A DNA stretch of 64,000 bases. Origin: Candidatus Latescibacterota bacterium. Its GTDB lineage: Bacteria; Krumholzibacteriota; Krumholzibacteriia; WVZY01. Below, piece by piece: positions 54,154-62,778 of the stretch. Each line of letters begins with the position of its first letter. Within the stretch, counting starts at the first letter, position 1. Both the position numbers and the translations under genes were made by a program. A model generated the notes under the pieces. It did no database searches, had not been told where the DNA came from, and saw nothing but the letters and a program-made list of their open reading frames with translations. Location of the stretch: positions 38,231 to 102,230 of the forward strand of contig WVZY01000003.1 of NCBI GenBank assembly GCA_011772205.1. The letters are read 5' to 3'.

Positions 54154-56103
54154 CTATAAACGCATTCCCATCTTGTAACCGTCCAGAATAGCGGAATTGC
54201 CACGGCGCGGAATCATGGCGTCTCCGATCATGTACACTCCCTTTTTTGCCTCGCGGAGATCGTTGACAGAGTACATGTCCGCGAGAATCACCGTGTCCGC
54301 TTCTATCAACTTTTCACCCTCCGGTGTCTTGACCAGGACTCCTTTGTCGGTGATTTCCTGGGGCTTTGAGTGACGAACGAGATTGACGTTGCCTTCCTTG
54401 AGCTTTGACATGTAGCGCCAGATATAACTGGGATTCACGTCTGCCCCGGGCTTCTTTCCGGGGTGCACCAGGGAAATCTCATGCCCGCCTTTTTCCAGCA
54501 GGTATAGAGCCGTTGAAATGGCTACGCCTTTTGAACCCAAAATAACCACACACCTGCCGGGATTAACCGTCCCCTCCATCACATCCAGGCAGGAGACCAC
54601 GTGTTTCCCGTCGGCTCCCGGCAGGTCGCTCTTGGGCACGGCCCCGGTGGCAATGATGATGGTGTCGGCATCACTTTTCTCGATGTCGGCTTTTGTCACT
54701 TCTTTGCTCATTTCGAAGGTGACATTACCGCGGTCGCAGTAGTTCTTCAGGTAGTTGACCAGGCGCATGAACTCCTCGTCACCGTGCGGGCCGTTGGAGG
54801 CGATGGCGGATTGACCGCCCACCTGGTCCTTCTTTTCCGTGACCGTCACTCGGTGTCCCTTTTCAGCGGCAATGCCGGCCGCCTGCAAGCCGGCAAGGCC
54901 CGCGCCGATAATCCACACCTTCTTGGGATGCTCGACCTTGGGGAATCCGTAGAAACCCCACTCCGGCTCGGACTCGTGTCCGAGGGATGGACGCACCATG
55001 CAGTTCAGTTCGGCGTCACGGAAGAGCCGGGCGAGGCAGATGTTGCAGGCCATGCACGGGATGATTTCATCCTGACGGTCTTCGGCGATTTTCGTTGGCA
55101 GGAACGGATCGGCAATCATGGGCCGGCACATCTCCCAGAAGTCCAGATCGCCTTTTGCCAGTGCCTCTTCTGGGTGTTCCGGCAGGAACAACCGGTATGC
55201 CATGGAGACCTTCGTTTCGGGCTTCAACGCTTCACGCACCCTCTTGGCCAGATACAGCCATTGGCCCATTTTGCAATCGCGTGAAATTACGGAGACGGCG
55301 GATTCCTGCCAGCCGGCCGTCACCGACAGACAATCCGCACCTGCTTTCTCCGCCAGCTTGATGACCTCGAGCGATTCCTCGGGCGTGTTTCCGCCGCGAT
55401 CGTGCAGGAGTTCGTCCGCGCATAGACGAATGATAATCGGGTAATCCGGACCGACTTCTTTGCGGATACCTTCTACAATATCCTTCATGAACTTGGACCG
55501 CCCCTTGACATCTCCCCCATACTCGTCGGTCCTGAGGTTGGTGTAGCTCGAAATAAAATTGGAAATCAAGTAGCCGACGATGCCGGAGATCTCCACCGCA
55601 TCGAAACCGGCCTCCATACAACGTCTGGCTCCCTGGACATGCTCTTCGATGGCGATTTCGATGTGTTCCCGCGTCATCTCCACCGGCTCGCGGAAACGGG
55701 GGATTCGTTGCTTCACGACGGAAGGTCCGACGGTGTACTCGAGATTGATCCCGCCGACTCTGCCGCAGTGCATGAGTTGAAGCACCGCTTTGGCACCATG
55801 TTCATGGATGATATTGGATATTCTTTTCAAGCCCGGAATGTACCTGTCGTGCCAGATGCCCATCATTCCCACATAGCCCTGCCCCTCACCACGCGGATCC
55901 GTGTAAGCGCCTTGCGTGGTGACCATACCGGCACCGCCCCGGGCCTGGGCTTCCATGTAAGCCACTTCCTTGTCGGAGACGTAGCCGTCGCCATAGTTGA
56001 AATTCGTTTCGGTGGACGCGTACTTGATGCGATTTTTCACCTCCATTTTCCCGATATTTCCCGGTTGAAAAATGTGAGGATATTTCATCTCTCCAGGCTT
56101 CAT
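54154..56103 (-). CDS. OYE-family flavin/Fe-S enoate reductase (2,4-dienoyl-CoA reductase-like)
   Basis: 649 residues. An FMN TIM barrel (1-370) has NRIKYASTETNF, GGAGMVTTQGAY, LQLMHCGRV, FDAVEISGIVGYLISNFISSYTN and DEYGGDVKGRSKFMKDIVE. A 4Fe-4S motif follows (IIPCMACNICLARLF to LNCMVRP), then FAD (VWIIGAGLAGLQAAGIAAEKG) and NAD(P) (CVVILGSKGVAISTALYLL) domains. This is the architecture of 2,4-dienoyl-CoA reductase, trimethylamine dehydrogenase and BaiCD-type enzymes. The canonical His in the active site of reductases (H-x-x-H/N-x-Y region) is replaced around GIVGYLISN, so the substrate may differ. AAGGAGG precedes ATG 56103. Confidence 0.9.
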   Translation of the reverse strand: MKPGEMKYPHIFQPGNIGKMEVKNRIKYASTETNFNYGDGYVSDKEVAYMEAQARGGAGMVTTQGAYTDPRGEGQGYVGMMGIWHDRYIPGLKRISNIIHEHGAKAVLQLMHCGRVGGINLEYTVGPSVVKQRIPRFREPVEMTREHIEIAIEEHVQGARRCMEAGFDAVEISGIVGYLISNFISSYTNLRTDEYGGDVKGRSKFMKDIVEGIRKEVGPDYPIIIRLCADELLHDRGGNTPEESLEVIKLAEKAGADCLSVTAGWQESAVSVISRDCKMGQWLYLAKRVREALKPETKVSMAYRLFLPEHPEEALAKGDLDFWEMCRPMIADPFLPTKIAEDRQDEIIPCMACNICLARLFRDAELNCMVRPSLGHESEPEWGFYGFPKVEHPKKVWIIGAGLAGLQAAGIAAEKGHRVTVTEKKDQVGGQSAIASNGPHGDEEFMRLVNYLKNYCDRGNVTFEMSKEVTKADIEKSDADTIIIATGAVPKSDLPGADGKHVVSCLDVMEGTVNPGRCVVILGSKGVAISTALYLLEKGGHEISLVHPGKKPGADVNPSYIWRYMSKLKEGNVNLVRHSKPQEITDKGVLVKTPEGEKLIEADTVILADMYSVNDLREAKKGVYMIGDAMIPRRGNSAILDGYKMGMRL

Positions 56104-56224
56104 TGGTGGTTGACCTCCTTATTGCCGATGCTTTCAAAGACGAATAAAGATTGCCTTATCGAGTTCGTAACAATGACGCAAGTCTCCAGCAGGCGGCTTG
56201 TCGAGAGGACGCGATGAAGTCTGC

Positions 56225-57952
56225 TCATTTGCCCCTTTGCCTCTTGGTTGCGTCGATATCTACGGAAAAATTCTCCGGATCTACTACGACACCGTAGCTC
56301 TCTTTTGCTTGTTCGATGCTGATGATCCCGTTCTTCACTTCCAGTGCGACCTTTTGGGGATCTCTCGAGAGCGGATCCCCGTATCCTCCTCCGCCTCCCG
56401 CGTGCTGAAAGAGGATGGTCCCTTCCGGCACGTTTTCTATCAGATCCTTGGTCGTTGTTTTATAGATGTTCCCATCGGGGTAGTGGAGTTCTATTTTGTT
56501 CAACGTCGATTCTTTGCCGCCGAAAAGACCAAACGCAGGTTCGACATCTCCATCCCCGAAAGTCACCACTTTGGTCTGCTCCCCGCCGATCTTGAATTTG
56601 GTCTCGACGCCGAGTCCGCCCCTCCACTGGCCCGCTCCGGCCGAGTCACGCCAGTATTCGTGCTCCAATAGTAGATGCGGGGTCTGCTGCTCGAACATTT
56701 CGTAATCTTGATCCAATACGCCTCCGCTGGCATCGATCATTCCGATGTGATCGTATCCGTCGACGCCATTTGTTGCTCCCGATCCGCCTTTCAATCCCAG
56801 GAAACCGATGTCAACGTAGTTGTCTTTTTTCCGACGGTCATAGCCGGTTGTCAGGTAACACAGCAGTTGATTCCAGCCGGCCGTTATCCGTTCGGGTATT
56901 GCCTGGGAAAGGGCTCTTATGATCGCATCCGCATTTGGAGGACACAGATGATTACCGAAGGTGGTCGCGGCCGGGTATTTTGCATTCAGAATGGTTCCCT
57001 CCGGTATGATGATGTTTACAGGCCTTACCATCCCGTCATTGTGCGGTATGTCGGGATTGACCATCTGCAGAAATGTCAACAGAGTGGCGCTGGCGCTCGA
57101 CGTGTACGTGCCGTTGACGAAACCTTCGGTCTGAGGATCGGTATCCGAGTAGTCGAAGGTGATCCGCTCGTCTTCGACAGTGATCTTGACTCTTATCGTA
57201 TATGTCGAACCGGGTGTTCTCCCATCGTAATAGACCGTTGCTTCTCCTGTGTACACTCCATTGGGGATGGTCTTGATTTCCGCCACCATCATTTTTTCGG
57301 TGGAATCGAAAAGGTATCGCTTGTGGGATTCGAACACATCGATCCCGTATTTTTCCACCAACCTCAAAATGCCTCTCTCGCCCACGACACAGGAGCCAAT
57401 TTGCGCTCTCATGTCGGCGGCCACGATGTCGAACCGAATGTTTGCAAAAATCAGGTCCCACACATCCTTTCTCAGCTTCCCCTTTTCGTACACTTTGACA
57501 GGTGGGATTCTGAGGGCCTCCTGCCACACCTCCGTTGCCCTGGGATTGTATCCTCCTGCGACGGCGCCGCCGATGTCGGCTTGATGTCCCTTTGCCGCCG
57601 CCCAGGCGACCAATCGGCCGTCGTAAAAAATGGGTTTATAAACGGCTACGTCGTTATTCTGGTTGCCCATCGAGAACACGTCGTTGTGGAAGATGACGTC
57701 TCCCGGATAGATTTCGTCGCCGAAGTATTCAACAATGTACTCGCACACGGGCCCAAGGGAGAACGACAGTATGGGAAGGTTCTCCGTTTGTTCGAGCATC
57801 TTTCCTTTTCCGTCGTAAAGTCCCGTGACAAAATCTTTGGCCTCACACAGAATGGGGGACCTCGTCGTCCTCGTTAGGGCAATGCTCATTTCTTCGGTGA
57901 TCGACTTGAACCTTCGTTGAAATACGGAAGCCAATATCTTGTCTATTTTCAT
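56225..57952 (-). CDS. HyuB-type subunit (hydantoinase B/ketone carboxylase superfamily)
   Basis: 575 residues from ATG 57952, chosen for CCGGAG 6 bp upstream; an upstream in-frame start at 58030 would add 26 atypical residues. Family motifs: ITEEMSIALTRTTRSPILCEAKDF, GDVIFHNDVFSMGNQNNDVAV, AAKGHQADIGGAVAGGYNP, GGVVDQDYEM-like GGVLDQDYEMFEQQ and HEYWRDSAGAGQWRGGLG. HyuB subunits pair with HyuA in 5-oxoprolinases, N-methylhydantoinases, acetone and acetophenone carboxylases; the reaction needs ATP. HyuA starts the pair upstream with an 84-bp gap. No third (gamma) subunit gene, as in acetone carboxylase, is visible. Confidence 0.92.
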   Translation of the reverse strand: MKIDKILASVFQRRFKSITEEMSIALTRTTRSPILCEAKDFVTGLYDGKGKMLEQTENLPILSFSLGPVCEYIVEYFGDEIYPGDVIFHNDVFSMGNQNNDVAVYKPIFYDGRLVAWAAAKGHQADIGGAVAGGYNPRATEVWQEALRIPPVKVYEKGKLRKDVWDLIFANIRFDIVAADMRAQIGSCVVGERGILRLVEKYGIDVFESHKRYLFDSTEKMMVAEIKTIPNGVYTGEATVYYDGRTPGSTYTIRVKITVEDERITFDYSDTDPQTEGFVNGTYTSSASATLLTFLQMVNPDIPHNDGMVRPVNIIIPEGTILNAKYPAATTFGNHLCPPNADAIIRALSQAIPERITAGWNQLLCYLTTGYDRRKKDNYVDIGFLGLKGGSGATNGVDGYDHIGMIDASGGVLDQDYEMFEQQTPHLLLEHEYWRDSAGAGQWRGGLGVETKFKIGGEQTKVVTFGDGDVEPAFGLFGGKESTLNKIELHYPDGNIYKTTTKDLIENVPEGTILFQHAGGGGGYGDPLSRDPQKVALEVKNGIISIEQAKESYGVVVDPENFSVDIDATKRQRGK

Positions 57953-58036
57953 TCTGTGCTCCGGATGCAGATTGTTATGAACGTCTGCTTGAAAATCGTT
58001 CGCCCCTATCACTGCTCGGGACGGCGGCAAATACCA

Positions 58037-60151
58037 TCAGGATGACGCAGCGATGATTTTATTCCTGATTTCTGCTTCCTTCGTTTTGAGGTACATGGAA
58101 TAGCTGCCGTACCTGTCGCATAACACGCTGTATTCTGGCGTGATGAACGTCGTCGTGTTCACTTGTTCGATCAAGGCCGGACCTTCGACTTTATTTCCAT
58201 ATCGAAGCTTGGCCCCATCATACACGGGGACTTCTTCGAAAGCGCGCTCGAGGGGAAGCCAGACTTTTCTCTCTTTCTTGAACGCTCCCGAGGGATCTTC
58301 TCCAGCGTATTCCTCCAGCCTGAATTGCGGTTTCACCGTTTTGCCGATGCTCAACAGGCGCAGGTTGATCAGTTCTATGGGTGTCTCTTCTTTCTCGAGA
58401 GAATATCCGTAAAGCCTGGAATGTTCGGGATGAAACTTGGCGGCGATGCTGTTTATATCTCCATTTTCCATCTCTTCTCTCGTAATCACCACGTTCAGTT
58501 CGTGATACTGCTTGAGATATCTCATGTCCAACGAATAGACGAATTCAATCGAGCTTTCGGGGATGTGTTCCTCTCCGAGGAGTTTTGCGGCCTCGCTCTC
58601 CATTTCTCGGAACAGGGACATGAATTTATGTTGATCGATCCTGTCCAGGCGAGTGGAGTAGGTTCGGACGAAATTGTGTTTCAGGTCGGACATCAGCATG
58701 CCTGCCGCGCAAAATATGGATGATTCCTTGGGAATGATCATCACGGGGATTTCCAGTTCCAGTGCAATCATGCAGGCATGAACGGGTCCTGCTCCGCCTG
58801 CTACCACCAGAGGAAATTCTCTTGGATCATCCCCGCGCTTCACGCTGACTTCTCTTACGCCGGACGCCATGTTTACGTTGATCACTTGATACATTCCGGC
58901 GGCGGCTTCGACCACATCCATGTTCAATTTACCGGCGATATGTTCTTCAATGGCCCTCGTTGCTTTGTCGTAATTCAGCGGAATCTTTCCTCCTGCAAAG
59001 AAATCCTTGTCCAGATAACCGAGGATCAGATCCGCGTCGGTACACGTCGGCAGCTCCCCTCCGAGATCGTAGCAGGCGGGGCCCGGCTTCGAGCCCGCGC
59101 TTTGCGGCCCCATACGCAGAAGACCGCCTTCATCGACCCAGCCGATGCTGCCGCCGCCGGCTCCGATCGTAACGATTCCCAGCATGGGAAGGGCCAGCCT
59201 GAGACGATCGATCTCTCCCTCCGTTGTTACCAGGGGCGTTTTGTCTTTGATCAATGCGGCATCGAAGCTCGTCCCTCCCATGTCAATGGTAATGCAGTCG
59301 GTATAATCGTGAATCGAGGTGTACTCGATTCCGGCAACGGGCCCGGCTGCAGGTCCGGACAGCAGCGTGACCGCCGCATTATCCATCGCAAATTGCGGCG
59401 AGATGACGCCGCCGTTTGATTGCATGATGAGCAAGATGCCGTTGAATCCGATGTTCTCCAGTTTTTCGATCAGGCTCGATAAGTAACTCTTCAATATGGG
59501 GCCGACATAGGAGTTCAACACCGTCGTGCTGACGCGGTCATAAAATCTGATGCTCGGCAAAAACGTGGATGAAACGGTCAGGTAGGCTTCGGGAAGCTGC
59601 TCTTTTATGATCTTTGCCGCTTTGGCTTCGTGATCCGGATTGGCAAAAGCATTCATGAAGCATATGGCGATTGATTGAATGTTATCTTTATCGAATAGTT
59701 TGATTGCATCCAAAACGTCCAGTTCATTGATATCAACGATGGTGTCTCCCTTGTAATCGAGGCGCTCTTCGATGGGATATCTCAAATACCGCGGCACCAA
59801 CGGCTCCACGTTTGTATATCTGTTGTTGTACTGTTCTTCCCGTATTCCCCTCCTCATTTCGAGAGCGTCGCGCAATCCTTTGGTTGTGAGGAGGCCTGTT
59901 TTAGATCCTCTGCGCGTTAGCACGGCGTTTGTCGTGACTGTCGTCCCGTGAACGATAATGGACACTTTTTTGATGAAATCATTGAGGGACAGTTTCTGCG
60001 CTTTGGCCATTTCCGAGAGCCCATTCAGCAGCCCGATCGACGGGTCCTCCGGCGTAGACAGGACTTTATATACTTCCGAATGCCCGTCATCGGAGGTCAG
60101 CAGGAAATCCGTAAAGGTTCCCCCTACATCTATGCCGATCTTGTATTCCAT
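58037..60151 (-). CDS. HyuA-type ATP-binding subunit (hydantoinase A/ketone carboxylase superfamily)
   Basis: 704 residues. The ASKHA-type ATPase motifs are present: GIDVGGTFTDFLL (phosphate 1), VHGTTVTTNAVL, SGPAAGPVAG, TIDMGGTSFDAALI (phosphate 2) and GAGGGSIGWVDEGGLLRMGP (adenosine region). C-terminal 170 residues form the small hydantoinase A domain (SIEFVYSLDMRYLKQYHEL). The protein activates its substrate by phosphorylation and works with HyuB. Which substrate (ketone, lactam or hydantoin) cannot be read. The ribosome site is weak, and the leader holds a pair of IS-like repeats, suggesting the HyuAB pair joined the mutase genes by insertion (inference). Confidence 0.93.
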   Translation of the reverse strand: MEYKIGIDVGGTFTDFLLTSDDGHSEVYKVLSTPEDPSIGLLNGLSEMAKAQKLSLNDFIKKVSIIVHGTTVTTNAVLTRRGSKTGLLTTKGLRDALEMRRGIREEQYNNRYTNVEPLVPRYLRYPIEERLDYKGDTIVDINELDVLDAIKLFDKDNIQSIAICFMNAFANPDHEAKAAKIIKEQLPEAYLTVSSTFLPSIRFYDRVSTTVLNSYVGPILKSYLSSLIEKLENIGFNGILLIMQSNGGVISPQFAMDNAAVTLLSGPAAGPVAGIEYTSIHDYTDCITIDMGGTSFDAALIKDKTPLVTTEGEIDRLRLALPMLGIVTIGAGGGSIGWVDEGGLLRMGPQSAGSKPGPACYDLGGELPTCTDADLILGYLDKDFFAGGKIPLNYDKATRAIEEHIAGKLNMDVVEAAAGMYQVINVNMASGVREVSVKRGDDPREFPLVVAGGAGPVHACMIALELEIPVMIIPKESSIFCAAGMLMSDLKHNFVRTYSTRLDRIDQHKFMSLFREMESEAAKLLGEEHIPESSIEFVYSLDMRYLKQYHELNVVITREEMENGDINSIAAKFHPEHSRLYGYSLEKEETPIELINLRLLSIGKTVKPQFRLEEYAGEDPSGAFKKERKVWLPLERAFEEVPVYDGAKLRYGNKVEGPALIEQVNTTTFITPEYSVLCDRYGSYSMYLKTKEAEIRNKIIAASS

Positions 60152-60167
60152 TTTATGTATCGATGCG

Positions 60168-60239
60168 CCTCACTCGAAAATTGATCCGGTCAAAAGTGAA
60201 GTCTCCTGGCATGTGAACCTCACCCAAAAATTGAACCCG
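60168..60239. repeat. Pair of imperfect 22-bp direct repeats, IS-end-like
   Basis: 60168-60189 and 60218-60239 match at 18 of 22 positions and share CCTCAC and AAAATTGA cores. They lie 28 bp apart in the gap between hyuA and the mutase subunit. Similar multiple short repeats mark the ends of IS21-type elements, but no transposase is present, so this is at most a scar. Confidence 0.5.
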
Positions 60240-60305
60240 CCAGCAGCAAAAATTCGTTGCACTGTTTTTTGCCGAAATGCCTCGATCACTTCAGCGGCTG
60301 CGCTC

Positions 60306-61919
60306 CTAAATCCCCACAGGTTCTTTGAATTCTCCGAAGACCTCCTTGAAAACCGCCGTTATCTCTCCCAGTGTTGCATAACACCGGACGGCATTCAATA
60401 TACAAGGCATGAGATTTTCATTCGTTTTGGCAGTTTGCTTCAATTCCGACAAAGCTTGGCTAACTTTATTTTCGTCTCTGGAGGATTTTACTTCTTGCAG
60501 GCGTCTCTTCTGTTCCTCGGCGACTTTGGAATCGAAAGGATGGAACTCGATGTCTCTATCCTCTATCTTACCTGTGACATATTTGTTGACGGCGATTTTA
60601 GGAATCTCGCCCGATTGCACGCGCTTCTGATACAGATATGCCTGGTGTGACACCTCCCGCTGAATATAGCCCGACTCCACCGCCTTGATCATGCCTCCCA
60701 TCTCTTCGACCTTCTCCATACACTCGACGATTTTCTTCTCCATCTCACCGGTCAGCCATTCGATATAGTACGAACCCGCCAGAGGATCCACCGTGTCGCA
60801 CAGGCCCATCTCATCTGCCAGTATCTGCATCGTTCTCAGGGAGATCAGCGCCGCCTTCTTGGAGGGGATCGTGTAAGCCTCATCGTACGAACACAGCGCC
60901 ATGGTCTGAGTGCCGCTAAGAGCGGAGATCAACGCGTAATAAGCACCCCTGACGATGTTGTTTTCAGGTTCCTCGATGGTAAGACCGCCTCCCCCTCCGC
61001 CGGCGATCATTCTCAGCGTCATTGAGCGCGGATCTCTTGCGCCGAATCGCTCCTTCATGATTTTTGCCCACAGTCTCCTTCCCGCCCGGAATTTGGCCAC
61101 CTGCTCCCACAGGTTACCGTGGATGTCGAAGTTGAACGCAACCCTTCCGGCAAAGTCATCGATGTCCAATCCCCGGTCGAGAACGTGCTGGATGTAAGTG
61201 ATGGCGATCTCGAATGCGTATGCCATTTCCTGAACCGGAGTAGCGCCCGATTCTCTGATGTGGTAGCCGCACACACTAAATGGATTGAATTTGGGAACAT
61301 TTCTGGAACAGAACTCCACCATGTCACCAATCAACCGTATTGACGGCTCAACGGGGAAAATCCAGGTTCCCCTGCCTACGTACTCTTTGAGAATGTCATT
61401 CTGCGTCGTGCCTCTGATTTGATCCAACGGCACGCCGCGTTTTTCGGCCACTACGAGGTACATGGCGAGCATCACTGAGGCAACGGGATTTATAGTGAGG
61501 GAGGTGCTGATTCTATCTATGGGAATGCCATCGAACGCTTCTTCCAGGTCTTTCAATGTGTCCATCGCCATGCCGACTCTTCCAACTTCTCCTTCGGCGC
61601 GCGGGTCGTCGGAGTCCAATCCCAGTTGCGTTGGCAAATCAAACGCCACATTGAGTGCTGTTTGGCCTTGCTCCAAAAGCCACTTGAATCGCTGATTCGT
61701 TTCTTTGGCACTTCCAAAGCCGGAGTACTGCCGCATGGTCCAGGGCCGCTGGCGATACATCAAGGGATGGATGCCTCTTGTAAAAGGAAATTCACCGGGC
61801 CGGCCGATCTCTCTCTCATAATCCAGATCTTTGATGTCCTCGGGGCCGTAGACAGGTTTCACTTTGATCCCTGATTCGAGAACGACTTCTTCGATATCTT
61901 CTTTTTTGGATTTAGCCAT
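60306..61919 (-). CDS. Methylmalonyl-CoA mutase, catalytic subunit
   Basis: 537 residues, the TIM-barrel part only; the B12 domain is a separate gene. Tyr65 in WTMRQYSGF and Arg183 in KEYVGRGTW are 118 residues apart, exactly like Tyr89 and Arg207 of the Propionibacterium enzyme, the pair that binds the methylmalonyl carboxylate (Phe/Gln in isobutyryl-CoA mutase, Ile and others in 2-hydroxyisobutyryl-CoA mutase). His220 in GYHIRESGA corresponds to His244. It interconverts methylmalonyl-CoA and succinyl-CoA. Its ATG overlaps the stop of the B12 subunit gene by 8 bp, so translation is coupled. Two-gene (large catalytic, small B12) arrangement is common in archaea and several bacterial phyla. 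Confidence 0.94.
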   Translation of the reverse strand: MAKSKKEDIEEVVLESGIKVKPVYGPEDIKDLDYEREIGRPGEFPFTRGIHPLMYRQRPWTMRQYSGFGSAKETNQRFKWLLEQGQTALNVAFDLPTQLGLDSDDPRAEGEVGRVGMAMDTLKDLEEAFDGIPIDRISTSLTINPVASVMLAMYLVVAEKRGVPLDQIRGTTQNDILKEYVGRGTWIFPVEPSIRLIGDMVEFCSRNVPKFNPFSVCGYHIRESGATPVQEMAYAFEIAITYIQHVLDRGLDIDDFAGRVAFNFDIHGNLWEQVAKFRAGRRLWAKIMKERFGARDPRSMTLRMIAGGGGGGLTIEEPENNIVRGAYYALISALSGTQTMALCSYDEAYTIPSKKAALISLRTMQILADEMGLCDTVDPLAGSYYIEWLTGEMEKKIVECMEKVEEMGGMIKAVESGYIQREVSHQAYLYQKRVQSGEIPKIAVNKYVTGKIEDRDIEFHPFDSKVAEEQKRRLQEVKSSRDENKVSQALSELKQTAKTNENLMPCILNAVRCYATLGEITAVFKEVFGEFKEPVGI

Positions 61920-62337
61920 TTTTCTTTTTTACCCTCTCATTGATGAACTTTACGATCTCATCCAGCTCGGACCCGGAAGAAAAGACACCGTCCACACCGT
62001 AGTTCTTGAGCGTTTCCATATCCCTGTGTGGTATGTTTCCACCAATCAACACCAGTTTATCGGTGAGGTTCTTATCTCTCAGCATCTCCATCAGTTTTTT
62101 GCTCAGAGGAAGATGAGCGCCTGAATAGATGGACATTCCAATCACATCCACGTCCTCTTCCAAGCTGATTTTCACGATTTCGTCGATGGTTTTGTGAAGG
62201 CCGGTGTATAACACCTCCATGCCTGCGTCTCGAAATGCATGGGCGAGCACCTTTGCCCCCCTGTCGTGTCCATCCAGTCCTGGTTTCGCAATCAATACTT
62301 TGATTCTTCTTTTGCCGGTAGCTTCATTCATCTTCAT
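61912..62337 (-). CDS. Methylmalonyl-CoA mutase, B12-binding subunit
   Basis: 141 residues of the Rossmann-like cobalamin domain: KVLIAKPGLDGHDRGAKV with D22-x-H24-x-x-G27, where His replaces the lower axial dimethylbenzimidazole ligand; VDVIGMSIYSGAHLPL; and LVLIGGNIPHRDMETLKNYGVDGVFSSGSE. Length fits the stand-alone small subunit (130-150). It is the first gene of the minus-strand operon and overlaps the catalytic subunit by 8 bp. GGAG lies 8 bp upstream of ATG 62337. No cobalamin riboswitch features were recognised in the 440-bp upstream gap, nor a MeaB/ArgK chaperone gene nearby. Confidence 0.94.
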   Translation of the reverse strand: MKMNEATGKRRIKVLIAKPGLDGHDRGAKVLAHAFRDAGMEVLYTGLHKTIDEIVKISLEEDVDVIGMSIYSGAHLPLSKKLMEMLRDKNLTDKLVLIGGNIPHRDMETLKNYGVDGVFSSGSELDEIVKFINERVKKKNG

Positions 62338-62582
62338 TTCCCGAGCTCCTCGAAGGCGCTGCGATTCAATGACGCGGCATTGGAAACGCGAGATTCACTA
62401 AATTTTTAGGTATTCATCCACCTCTTTTTTTCTGCTAATCTCGATACGATGTTGACGAAATGTGCGACGGCGTATTTACCTGGGGCATCGAGTCATCAAA
62501 CTGGGTTCTTTGTCGCCTGATATTATTCAAAGCGGGGAAAGCGCGTTATTGAGCATGCTACATTTTGCATGGAAAATTGAGG

Positions 62583-62616
62583 TAAGTCAATAAAAAATAT
62601 GGAAATAAATGACTTA
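62583..62616. promoter_or_regulatory. Candidate operator in the divergent gap
   Basis: TAAGTCA (62583-62589) and TGACTTA (62610-62616) are perfect inverted 7-mers 20 bp apart in AT-rich DNA between the mutase operon and the acyl-CoA dehydrogenase. The symmetry suggests a regulator site, perhaps for both. Nothing else was recognised in 62338-62778 apart from the GGGAGG ribosome site before 62779. Confidence 0.35.
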
Positions 62617-62778
62617 GCATTATTCTGTTGTGATGATAGCCCTTTTCTGTATAAGGAAACATGCACCCGGCGCGAGCACATATACATACGAACCAACCGA
62701 GGTTCACCAATAGATCTTTTATCAGCCCGAGATGGATATTAAGCGCTTATCCCCATCAAAGCGAAATGGGAGGTATCC

